NCBI GenBank assembly: GCA_028293465.1
Contig: JAQGOT010000405.1
Coordinates: 1-5,424 of the forward strand
DNA from: Pedosphaera sp.
Lineage (GTDB): Bacteria > Verrucomicrobiota > Verrucomicrobiia > Limisphaerales > Pedosphaeraceae
Direction of reading: 5' to 3'
Length of the DNA stretch: 5,424 nucleotides
Part shown: in pieces, positions 1 to 5,424 of the stretch
Position numbering within the stretch: the first letter of the stretch is position 1
How the letters are laid out: each line of letters begins with the position of its first letter
Notes under the pieces: model-generated
Database searches by the model: none
Told to the model about the DNA's origin: nothing
What the model saw: the letters and a program-made list of their open reading frames with translations, nothing else
Program-made: the position numbers and the translations under genes

Positions 1-1
1 A

Positions 2-1486
2 AAGGGCGATGTGCTGCGTGTTCGCCCCGGAGAAAAAGTCCCCGTGGATGGAGTCGTGATCGAAGGTCGGAGCAATGTGGACGAGTCGATGATCACCGGG
101 GAATCCATGCCGGTGGCCAAGGTCCAGGGAGATACGGTCACCGGCGCCACCATCAACCAAACCGGTTCCTTTTTGATGCGCGCCGAGCGCGTGGGGAAAG
201 AAACCATGCTCTCGCAAATTGTTCAAATGGTCGCGGAGGCGCAGCGGACTCGTGCCCCCATCCAACGCTTGGCGGACAAGGTTTCCGGATATTTCGTGCC
301 GGCCGTGGTGGCAGTCGCAGCCATCACCTTCGTGGTGTGGGCGTTGCTTGGCCCGGAACCACGCCTGGCGCATGCCATCATCAATGCCGTGGCCGTGCTT
401 ATCATCGCCTGCCCGTGCGCCCTGGGTTTGGCCACCCCCATGTCCATCATGGTCGGTGTGGGTCGCGGTGCTCATGCAGGAATTTTGGTGAAGAATGCCG
501 AAGCCTTGGAGACGCTGGAGAAAATCGATACCATCGTGGTCGATAAAACCGGGACGCTGACGGAAGGAAAACCCAAGCTCACGAAGATCATTGCGACCCC
601 GGGAATGGAGGAGCGGGAGGTGTTGCTGCTGGCGGCTTCGTTGGAGCAGCAAAGCGAGCATCCCTTGGCGGCGGCCATCGTTCAGGCGGCGAAGGATCGA
701 AACCTTTCTCTGAAAACCCCTGATCGGTTTAACTCGACAACGGGTGGCGGTGTTGAAGGCAGCGTCAACGGCCGCGAGGTGTTGGTTGGCAAACCTCCTT
801 TTTTACGCGCCAAAAAGGTTGGCGGTGTTGAAACGCTTGAGAAACAGGCCGAAGCTCTGCAACGGGAAGACCAGACGGTTGTGCTTGTGGCGCGGAATGG
901 CGTGGTCATCGGAGCGCTGGCCGTAAGCGATCCAATCAAGGCCACCACCCCGGCGGCGATTGAGCGCCTCCACCGAATGGGGCTGAAAGTCGTGATGCTG
1001 ACCGGTGACAACCAGCAGACTGCTCAAGCGGTTGCCAGTCGATTAAAGATCGATCAGGTACACGCGGAGGTTGACCCGAAGCAAAAGTATGAGGCGGTGC
1101 GCCGGTTGCGAGCGGCAGCACACGTGGTGGCCATGGCCGGCGACGGCATTAACGATGCCCCGGCTTTGGCGGCGGCGAACGTTGGCATCGCCATGGGGAC
1201 GGGAACGGACGTGGCCATCGCGAGCGCGGGAATAACCCTCGTGAAGGGCGACCTGCAAGGGGTGGTCAAAGCCATCCAGTTGAGTAAAACAGTGATGCGG
1301 AACATCCGGCAGAACCTGTTCTTCGCCTTCATTTACAATCTATTGGGCGTTCCGATTGCCGCCGGATTGCTCTATCCCTTCTTTGGCGTTCTGCTGAGCC
1401 CCATCATCGCCAGCGCCGCGATGAGTTTAAGTTCTGTTTCCGTGGTCACGAATGCCTTACGGTTGCGCCATGCCAGGTTGGATTGA
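2..1486 (+). CDS. copA: Cu(+)-exporting P1B-type ATPase, C-terminal two-thirds (5' truncated by window edge)
   Basis: Pumps cytosolic Cu(+) (possibly Ag(+)) outward across the inner membrane using ATP. The frame is open from base 2, so the N-terminal metal-binding domains and first membrane helices lie upstream of the window. Counting the GTG at 11 as residue 1 (an internal codon, not the start), I see: actuator-domain TGES at 29-32; two helices at about 93-113 and 120-142, the second carrying the CPC metal site (134-136); the phosphorylated Asp178 in DKTGTLT; the P1B-specific SEHP (His217-Pro218) of the ATP-binding domain; TGDN at 331-334; GDGINDAP from 377; and two last helices. Asn435 and Tyr442 (QNLFFAFIYN), Met471 and Ser475 (MSLSS) match the residues that define Cu(+) specificity (P1B-1) in characterised CopA proteins. 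No frameshift or missing catalytic residue is seen. It ends 30 bp from the convergent dmeF. Silver export is the main alternative. Confidence 0.95.
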   Translation, partial: KGDVLRVRPGEKVPVDGVVIEGRSNVDESMITGESMPVAKVQGDTVTGATINQTGSFLMRAERVGKETMLSQIVQMVAEAQRTRAPIQRLADKVSGYFVPAVVAVAAITFVVWALLGPEPRLAHAIINAVAVLIIACPCALGLATPMSIMVGVGRGAHAGILVKNAEALETLEKIDTIVVDKTGTLTEGKPKLTKIIATPGMEEREVLLLAASLEQQSEHPLAAAIVQAAKDRNLSLKTPDRFNSTTGGGVEGSVNGREVLVGKPPFLRAKKVGGVETLEKQAEALQREDQTVVLVARNGVVIGALAVSDPIKATTPAAIERLHRMGLKVVMLTGDNQQTAQAVASRLKIDQVHAEVDPKQKYEAVRRLRAAAHVVAMAGDGINDAPALAAANVGIAMGTGTDVAIASAGITLVKGDLQGVVKAIQLSKTVMRNIRQNLFFAFIYNLLGVPIAAGLLYPFFGVLLSPIIASAAMSLSSVSVVTNALRLRHARLD

Positions 1487-1516
1487 TTTCCGAAGGCAGC
1501 TTAAACCTGGGTCGGG

Positions 1517-2467
1517 CTACGCCAAACTTTCCTCCAGGTCACAGGCATGAACTTCCACGGTGGCGTGGACCAGTTCCTCGTGTTCCGCGAGCAGCTTTTT
1601 GTAAGCTGCCGGTGATTTGGGATCATGTGCCACCAAGGAAATGATGGCGGCGAATTTGTTGACCCCAACCTGCCAGATGTGTAGATCGGTGATCACGGTG
1701 TCCGGATCCGTCTCGATCGCCTTGCGGATCTCGACATCCAAATCCGTGTGGTCCGGCTGCTTGTCGAGCAGAATGACATTGGTGTCACGCACCAGGGTGT
1801 AAGCCCACTGGGTGATGACCACGCTGCCGACCAGGCCCATGACCGGGTCCAGCCAGACCCATCCGAAAAGCTTTCCACCAATTAACGCGACGATGGCCAA
1901 CACCGAAGTCACGGCGTCAGCGATGACGTGGATGTACGCCGCTTTGAGGTTGAGATCATGTTTATGACTTTGGCCATGGCTGTGGTCGTGATCGTGGCCA
2001 TGCCCGTGATCGTGGTGATCTTTCAACATCAGGGCGCTGGCCACGTTCACCGCCAAGCCAACGCAAGCCACCAAAATGGCATCATTGAAATGGATGGGGA
2101 GCGGATTGAACAAGCGAACCACCGATTCACCCGCCATGAACAGCGCGATGCCGCCCAGCACAATCGCGCTGGTGAAAGCGCCCAGCACCGCGATCTTGCC
2201 GGTGCCGAAGCTGTAAGCATCATTCTTCGCGTGCCGCCGCGCCAGCGCATAGGCCGCAGCCGTGATCAGGAATGCGCCCACATGGGTGGCCATGTGCCAG
2301 CCGTCCGCCAGCAACGCCATCGAATGCAGCTTCAATCCCCCGATGATCTCCACCACCATCATGGCGGCGGTCAGCAACAGGACCCGGCGGGTATTCCGTT
2401 CCGCCGTGGAAGACGTGGGGCAAAAGTCGTGGCTGTGTTTCCACCGGGAAAGATTGTGTGTGTGCAT
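1517..2467 (-). CDS. dmeF: Cation diffusion facilitator, DmeF-type Co(II)/Ni(II) efflux transporter
   Basis: Proton-coupled antiporter of the inner membrane that expels divalent metals; the DmeF branch is known for cobalt and nickel. The 316-residue protein, close to family length, starts with a His-rich leader (MHTHNLSRWKHSHDF; His2, 4, 11, 13) typical of DmeF. Six helices follow at about 29-46, 51-73, 92-112, 129-148, 177-197 and 203-223. The transport site is read as His58/His62 (DGWHMATH) in helix 2 and His180/Asp184 (HVIAD) in helix 5. A YSFGTGK signature lies at 85-91 and a His-rich loop at 150-171. The cytoplasmic dimer domain at about 235-316 contains DLHIW. The frame is open upstream to an ATG at 2581, but those 38 extra residues look non-homologous and would cover the predicted promoter, so ATG 2467 is chosen. 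No Shine-Dalgarno is visible. No DmeR/RcnR-like regulator gene lies in the window. Zinc export is the main alternative. Confidence 0.9.
   Translation of the reverse strand: MHTHNLSRWKHSHDFCPTSSTAERNTRRVLLLTAAMMVVEIIGGLKLHSMALLADGWHMATHVGAFLITAAAYALARRHAKNDAYSFGTGKIAVLGAFTSAIVLGGIALFMAGESVVRLFNPLPIHFNDAILVACVGLAVNVASALMLKDHHDHGHGHDHDHSHGQSHKHDLNLKAAYIHVIADAVTSVLAIVALIGGKLFGWVWLDPVMGLVGSVVITQWAYTLVRDTNVILLDKQPDHTDLDVEIRKAIETDPDTVITDLHIWQVGVNKFAAIISLVAHDPKSPAAYKKLLAEHEELVHATVEVHACDLEESLA
1955..2020 (-). repeat. His/Asp/Gly-rich loop coding repeat inside dmeF
   Basis: This encodes residues 150-171 of DmeF, 22 residues of which 10 are His, alternating with Asp and Gly (HGHDHDH pattern), between helices 4 and 5. 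The DNA contains an 18-bp-spaced direct repeat (CGTGATCGTGG at 1987-1997 and 2005-2015), equal to six codons, so the loop can grow or shrink in frame by slippage. In CDF proteins this cytoplasmic loop is thought to collect metal ions for transport; that role here is inferred from the family. Confidence 0.8.
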
Positions 2468-2536
2468 AAAAATGGTTTTGAATCTCAGCGTTGGATCGCG
2501 GCCAATCGCACGCGTTGCCGCTCGCTGCAAGGGTAA

Positions 2537-2565
2537 TTCATAAACCTGACTGCGGGCATTTTCAA
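2537..2565 (-). promoter_or_regulatory. Candidate sigma70-like promoter for dmeF
   Basis: On the minus strand TTGAAA (2565-2560, five of six matches to the -35 consensus) is separated by exactly 17 bases from TATGAA (2542-2537, four of six matches to the -10). Transcription would start near 2530, giving a leader of about 60 bases before the ATG at 2467. Its position between the GH16 stop and that ATG argues that dmeF has its own promoter. Found by eye only; chance matches of this quality are common. Confidence 0.35.
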
Positions 2566-2566
2566 G

Positions 2567-2575
2567 CCCCCCCCC
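2567..2575. repeat. Nine-base C/G homopolymer upstream of dmeF
   Basis: Nine consecutive C on the + strand (G on the dmeF coding strand) lie one base upstream of the candidate -35 box. Such tracts vary by slippage and are prone to sequencing error. G-tracts also form the centre of operators bound by RcnR/CsoR-family metal sensors, the family that controls known dmeF genes, but the flanks here do not form a clear inverted repeat. The tract is certain; any regulatory role is speculation. Confidence 0.6.
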
Positions 2576-2630
2576 TGGCAATTAACCGGCGGGGAGTCAA
2601 GAATTGGTCAGCAATTGAAATGCAGGGAGC

Positions 2631-2648
2631 CTGAACTTTGAAATTCAG
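2631..2648 (-). terminator. Weak hairpin after the GH16 stop codon
   Basis: In the minus-strand transcript CTGAATT pairs with AGTTCAG around a TCAA loop (seven pairs, one of them G-U), starting 28 bases past the GH16 stop. The wobble pair would be an A-C mismatch in the opposite strand's RNA, so the fold suits a transcript coming from GH16. It is AT-rich and no T-run follows (GCTCCCTGC), so it is not a standard intrinsic terminator; it may only protect a 3' end, or be chance. Otherwise the 2468-2676 gap holds just the candidate dmeF promoter and the C-tract. Confidence 0.2.
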
Positions 2649-2676
2649 CCATGGTGCTCTTACCGAAGCCCTTTTC

Positions 2677-4320
2677 TCAAGGCGACTTCAAGCGGTAAAG
2701 GGCGTTGCTGCTGCCGGGGACCGTCAGAAACGGTGTGGTGGCGTTGGTCAGGTCCACCCAATTGGTGCTGGCGCTCCCGCCCGCAGTGTTGGTTTGCGCC
2801 TGCACGTGACAAACGATGTTGGTGGGCCAGGATAAAAGCACACCGCCGTTCGTCTTGGTGATGGAGAGTTTCAAAGGGGCGGTTTGATCATAGACGCGGA
2901 TGTAATCCACCTGCATTTCCCCGGGGAATATGGAGCCGTTGATGGCGGCAGGGCTGGGATTGCCGACGTAATTGCCGCCGATCGCGAGATTCATGATGAT
3001 GTAAAACGGTTGGTCAAAGGGCGCCGGATAGCTCCCGTTGGAACTAAACCAGTTGGTCTGGCTTTCGTAGAGGAGACCATCCACAAACCAGAGCACCGCG
3101 TTGGTGGACCATTCCAGCGTGTAGGTGTGAAAGTTGGTAACCGAGCCACCGGGCAACGTGAACACCTGGGTTGCGTAGCTGTCATTGCCTGGACTTCCGT
3201 AGTGCAGGGTGCCTTGCACGTTTGTCGGGCTGTTACCGTTGTTTTCCATTATGTCAATTTCACCCGAGGCCGGCCAAGGGCCGTAAGCCGAAGCCTCCGG
3301 CATCATCCAGAGCGCCGGCCAGAAGCCCACGCCGGCGGGAAGTTTGGCACGGAATTCGAAGCGACCGTATTTCTTGGTGAATCGCGACTGGCTCTTCATG
3401 CGGGCGGAGGTGTAGCTCTTCACGCCGAACGTTTCTTTTTGGGCCACAATGTGGAGAACCCCATTGGCGGCATAGGCATTTTGCGAACGAGCGGTGTAAT
3501 ACTCCAATTCGTTATTTCCCCAGCCGGGAATATTATAGACCGAGCCGTCGCCCGTTTCGAAGCTCCAAACATTCGTGTTGATCGAGTTGCTGGTGAACTC
3601 GTCATTCCAGACCAGGTTCCAGTTGCTGGCACCCGCGGCGGTTTGATCCAAAACCAAATCATCGAAATACAGCGAGCCGTTTGAGTTATTAACGTCACCT
3701 CGCAGCACGATCTGATAGCGCACGTAGCTCGTGCCCGATGGCGCGACCAGGCTTGTCACGGTATTCGTGATCGTGAGGCTGACGGGGTCGCACTGGTTGG
3801 TCACGGCGAGTTTGATCCAGGTGTTTTTCGGAAAAGCGCCGCTGGCGATCAAGTTGGTGGTAATGACAGCAGAGCGGTAGAGCGCGAGGATTTTGGCCGT
3901 CGGATCACGGAAGGTGACTTCAATCCAGGCGACGTTTTGTCCGGCCAGCGTGTCGGTAGAACGGGTATAGGCCCAACCTTCGGCCGCGTAAACGGTGGTG
4001 GGGGTCGAAAGGTAGTCCTGGTAAATGCCATTGAAATTAGTCGCGCTGTTGAACCCCTGGTATACTTTGAAAAAATTCGTGCCCGTGCGGGCAGTGGCGC
4101 CGGTTTCGCTGTACGTATTCCCCAAGCCATAGCGTGTCCAACCGTAGATGGTTTGGGTTTCGCCCGGGGGATCGCTCTCAAAACCAGGATTGGTGATGAG
4201 ATTAGCCGCTTGAGCGGTAACACCGGCTAAAATCCAACCAAGGAAAATAACCAGACTGGTGAGCGTTGCCACCGGGACGGTTTTTCGAAAAACCCGCACA
4301 TTAGACGTTTTTATATGCAC
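2677..4320 (-). CDS. Secreted GH16 endo-beta-1,3-glucanase (laminarinase-like) with N-terminal binding module and C-terminal tail module
   Basis: Retaining endo-glucanase predicted to cut beta-1,3 (laminarin-type) or mixed-linkage glucans outside the cytoplasm. The 547 residues comprise: a signal peptide (basic start, hydrophobic 16-34, likely cleavage after AQA at 38); a galactose-binding-fold-like module at about 39-229, opening NLITNPGFES and closing YFDDLVLD, resembling CBM4/9-type modules; a GH16 catalytic domain at about 234-477; and a 64-residue tail at 484-547 (LSWP, STNW, YRLK). The GH16 signature is GEIDIMEN at 353-360, with Glu354 the nucleophile, Asp356 the helper and Glu359 the acid/base. 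WNDEF (238-242), NNELEYYT (269-276), FWPALWMMPE (333-342), HYG from 373 and WFVDG (411-415) support the laminarinase-like subgroup. All catalytic residues are present. The first possible start is GTG 4320; GTG 4299 (MRVFRKT start) is also possible and keeps the signal peptide. Neither has a Shine-Dalgarno. It lies 77 bp downstream of the GH3 gene on the same strand. A kappa-carrageenase or agarase role is less likely. Confidence 0.92.
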   Translation of the reverse strand: MHIKTSNVRVFRKTVPVATLTSLVIFLGWILAGVTAQAANLITNPGFESDPPGETQTIYGWTRYGLGNTYSETGATARTGTNFFKVYQGFNSATNFNGIYQDYLSTPTTVYAAEGWAYTRSTDTLAGQNVAWIEVTFRDPTAKILALYRSAVITTNLIASGAFPKNTWIKLAVTNQCDPVSLTITNTVTSLVAPSGTSYVRYQIVLRGDVNNSNGSLYFDDLVLDQTAAGASNWNLVWNDEFTSNSINTNVWSFETGDGSVYNIPGWGNNELEYYTARSQNAYAANGVLHIVAQKETFGVKSYTSARMKSQSRFTKKYGRFEFRAKLPAGVGFWPALWMMPEASAYGPWPASGEIDIMENNGNSPTNVQGTLHYGSPGNDSYATQVFTLPGGSVTNFHTYTLEWSTNAVLWFVDGLLYESQTNWFSSNGSYPAPFDQPFYIIMNLAIGGNYVGNPSPAAINGSIFPGEMQVDYIRVYDQTAPLKLSITKTNGGVLLSWPTNIVCHVQAQTNTAGGSASTNWVDLTNATTPFLTVPGSSNALYRLKSP

Positions 4321-4336
4321 GTTGCGGAAGCAGCGA

Positions 4337-4364
4337 AGAATAGCACATTTTTTGTGGCTATCAA
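4337..4364 (-). promoter_or_regulatory. Candidate promoter for the GH16 gene
   Basis: On the minus strand TTGATA (4364-4359, five of six -35 matches) and TATTCT (4342-4337, four of six -10 matches) are 16 bases apart, within the GH3-GH16 gap. Transcription would begin near 4330, only about 10 bases before GTG 4320 but about 30 before GTG 4299, which mildly favours the later start. Eye-based prediction; GH16 could instead be read only from the GH3 promoter. Confidence 0.3.
4340..4361. promoter_or_regulatory. Imperfect dyad between the -35 and -10 boxes, possible operator
   Basis: ATAGCACA (4340-4347) and TGTGGCTAT (4353-4361) are inverted copies apart from one extra G, around a five-T centre. 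The dyad fills the spacer of the candidate GH16 promoter, where a bound repressor would block transcription. Catabolic loci often have such operators, but the binding protein cannot be named from this sequence. As RNA the same bases could form a bulged hairpin with eight pairs; lacking a T-run after it on the minus strand, it is not a convincing terminator. Confidence 0.35.
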
Positions 4365-4397
4365 TCTCAGCAGACCTCGATCCGCGCGACCGATTGA

Positions 4398-5423
4398 TTA
4401 ATAGGTCAGACCAAAACCTCTGGAAAACAGGGGCTTTGCGGCCGAGGAGGCAGCGACACTGCTCGACAGTTGATCATTGCTCGCCGGCCAGATGCGGGGC
4501 AGCTTCCCCGTTGGCTTATAATCACCGAACAGAACATCTGCCAAGCCCTGGCCTTCGGTGCCTGGCAGCCAGGCCGCGATGAAAGCATCGCTGGCATCCA
4601 GCGACTGTCCGAGGATAAGGGGACGTCCGGAAAGCAGCACGGTTATGACCGGGGCACCCGCTTGCTTGACCTTTTCGATCAGCGCCAGATCCGCAGGCGA
4701 GATCCGCAGGTCGGTGCGGTCGCCTTTCATTTCGGCATACGGCATTTCGCCGACCACCACGATGACGGCATCCGCACCCTTGGCGCCGGAGCCGTCGGCG
4801 GAGAACGTAACTTCAACGCTCGGATCGACGGTTCCGCGGATTGCCTTCAGGATGGTTGTGCCGCCGTGAGTCACGTCGCCGCTGCGTCCTTGCCAATCAA
4901 TGGTCCAGCCGCCGCACTGAATCCCCATATCTTCGGCGCCTTTGCCCGCGAGATGGAGGTGTTTGAGTTTCTTCGAGAGCGGCAGAGCATGATTTGCATT
5001 TTTCAACAGCACCAGAGATTGCCGCACGCACTCACGCGCGACCTGGCGATGTTCGGGAGAGCCGACGGTGGCAGTCAAGGACGGGTCGGTGTACGGGTGT
5101 TCAAATACTCCCATTTGGAATTTTATCCGCAGAATGCGGCGCACCGCATCATTGATCCGGGTTTCGGGCACGCGCCGCTCGGCGACCAGCTCCTTCAGCA
5201 TGGTGATGAACTCAACGTAGTTGTTTTTTTGGCTGGGCCCGTTGGGGACCATGATCATGTCGAGCCCGGCGTTGATCGAGGCTTCGATATCGTTTTTAAA
5301 GTCGGGTGATAGTTGATCGATCGCCGCCCAATCGGAGACGAGAAAGCCCTGAAAACCAAGCTCGCCTTTCAGCACGTCCGTGAGGAGGTATTTGTTGCCG
5401 TGCATCTTTTTGCCGTTCCAACT
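4398..5423 (-). CDS. GH3 exo-beta-glucosidase/glucanase, C-terminal part (5' truncated by window edge)
   Basis: Removes glucose from the non-reducing ends of beta-glucans and their oligomers with retention. The frame is open to the window edge (SWNGKKMHGNKYLLTDVL), so the N-terminal half, including any signal peptide, is missing; ATG 5405 lies in a conserved internal segment and is not the start. Counting it as residue 1, GFLVSDWAAID at 20-30 carries the nucleophile Asp25 at the end of the barrel domain. The second domain begins near 129 (QSLVLLKNANHALPLS). It includes GGWTIDWQG (165-173), the GEMPYAEMKGDR loop (219-230), whose Glu lies in the acid/base region of plant-type ExoI enzymes, and AAWLPGTEGQGLADVLFGD (277-295). 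The resemblance to barley ExoI/ExoP-like exo-1,3/1,4-glucanases is recalled, not computed. It stops right after FGLTY with no fibronectin-III-like extension, unlike BglX-type enzymes. GH16 follows in the same direction, suggesting joint action on beta-glucan. Confidence 0.93.
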   Translation of the reverse strand, partial: SWNGKKMHGNKYLLTDVLKGELGFQGFLVSDWAAIDQLSPDFKNDIEASINAGLDMIMVPNGPSQKNNYVEFITMLKELVAERRVPETRINDAVRRILRIKFQMGVFEHPYTDPSLTATVGSPEHRQVARECVRQSLVLLKNANHALPLSKKLKHLHLAGKGAEDMGIQCGGWTIDWQGRSGDVTHGGTTILKAIRGTVDPSVEVTFSADGSGAKGADAVIVVVGEMPYAEMKGDRTDLRISPADLALIEKVKQAGAPVITVLLSGRPLILGQSLDASDAFIAAWLPGTEGQGLADVLFGDYKPTGKLPRIWPASNDQLSSSVAASSAAKPLFSRGFGLTY

Positions 5424-5424
5424 G

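Noticed and set aside
1955..2020. Repetitive GTGATCGTGG-like run as a CRISPR or intergenic repeat
   Set aside because: It is in-frame coding for the His-rich loop of DmeF, with no spacer structure.
1928..2536. 202-codon open frame on the + strand opposite dmeF
   Set aside because: Mirror of the dmeF coding sequence, with composition imposed by its His-rich codons; no domain seen.
2590..2602. TTGACT on the minus strand as a -35 box for dmeF
   Set aside because: No -10-like hexamer 15-19 bases downstream; the TTGAAA/TATGAA pair fits better.
2884..3684. 266-codon open frame on the + strand opposite GH16
   Set aside because: Antisense to the catalytic domain with its intact motif; no family character of its own.
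4340..4361. Hairpin in the GH3-GH16 gap as an intrinsic terminator of GH3
   Set aside because: The stem has a bulge and few G-C pairs, and no T-run follows in the direction of transcription.
4470..5309. 279-codon open frame on the + strand opposite GH3
   Set aside because: Shadow of a strongly conserved GH3 gene; the translation has no recognisable domain.

Overview
The window is 5.4 kb of moderately GC-rich bacterial DNA. It holds four protein genes, two of them cut by the window edges, and no recognisable RNA gene, mobile element, CRISPR array or phage signal. The best taxonomic hint is the last ~65 residues of the glycoside hydrolase at 2677-4320. They form a small C-terminal module with an LSWP core, an STNW motif and a final YRLK, a tail style I associate with secreted proteins of Verrucomicrobiota (Pedosphaera/Limisphaerales type). 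The lack of Shine-Dalgarno sequences ahead of the visible starts is compatible with this. The assignment is inference from memory, not a database result.

Left half (2-2467), metal efflux: the 3' two-thirds of a Cu(+)-exporting P1B-type ATPase (copA, + strand) converges tail to tail, with a 30-bp gap, on a complete cation diffusion facilitator of the DmeF type (Co/Ni efflux, - strand). Both are inner-membrane exporters of transition metals, but they are transcribed from opposite directions and so need not be co-regulated. The dmeF start is placed at 2467, 114 bases inside the longest open frame, because the family's His-rich N-terminus begins there and a plausible promoter lies just upstream.

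Middle (2468-2676), a 209-bp gene-free gap: it holds a candidate dmeF promoter, a run of nine C (nine G on the coding strand) abutting its -35 box, and a weak hairpin just past the upstream gene's stop.

Right half (2677-5424), beta-glucan breakdown on the - strand: a GH3 exo-beta-glucosidase/glucanase, 5' truncated by the window edge, is followed after 77 bp by a secreted GH16 endo-beta-1,3-glucanase (laminarinase-like). The GH16 would cut polymeric beta-1,3- or mixed-linkage glucan and the GH3 would trim the products to glucose, so the pair looks like part of a glucan-use locus continuing beyond 5424. The 77-bp gap contains a possible promoter overlapped by an imperfect dyad, so the GH16 gene may have its own regulated start as well as read-through from GH3.

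Overall these are known families in an ordinary chromosomal setting. I see no previously undescribed system. The points most worth a second look are the C-terminal module of GH16, the operator-like sites, and the start corrections.
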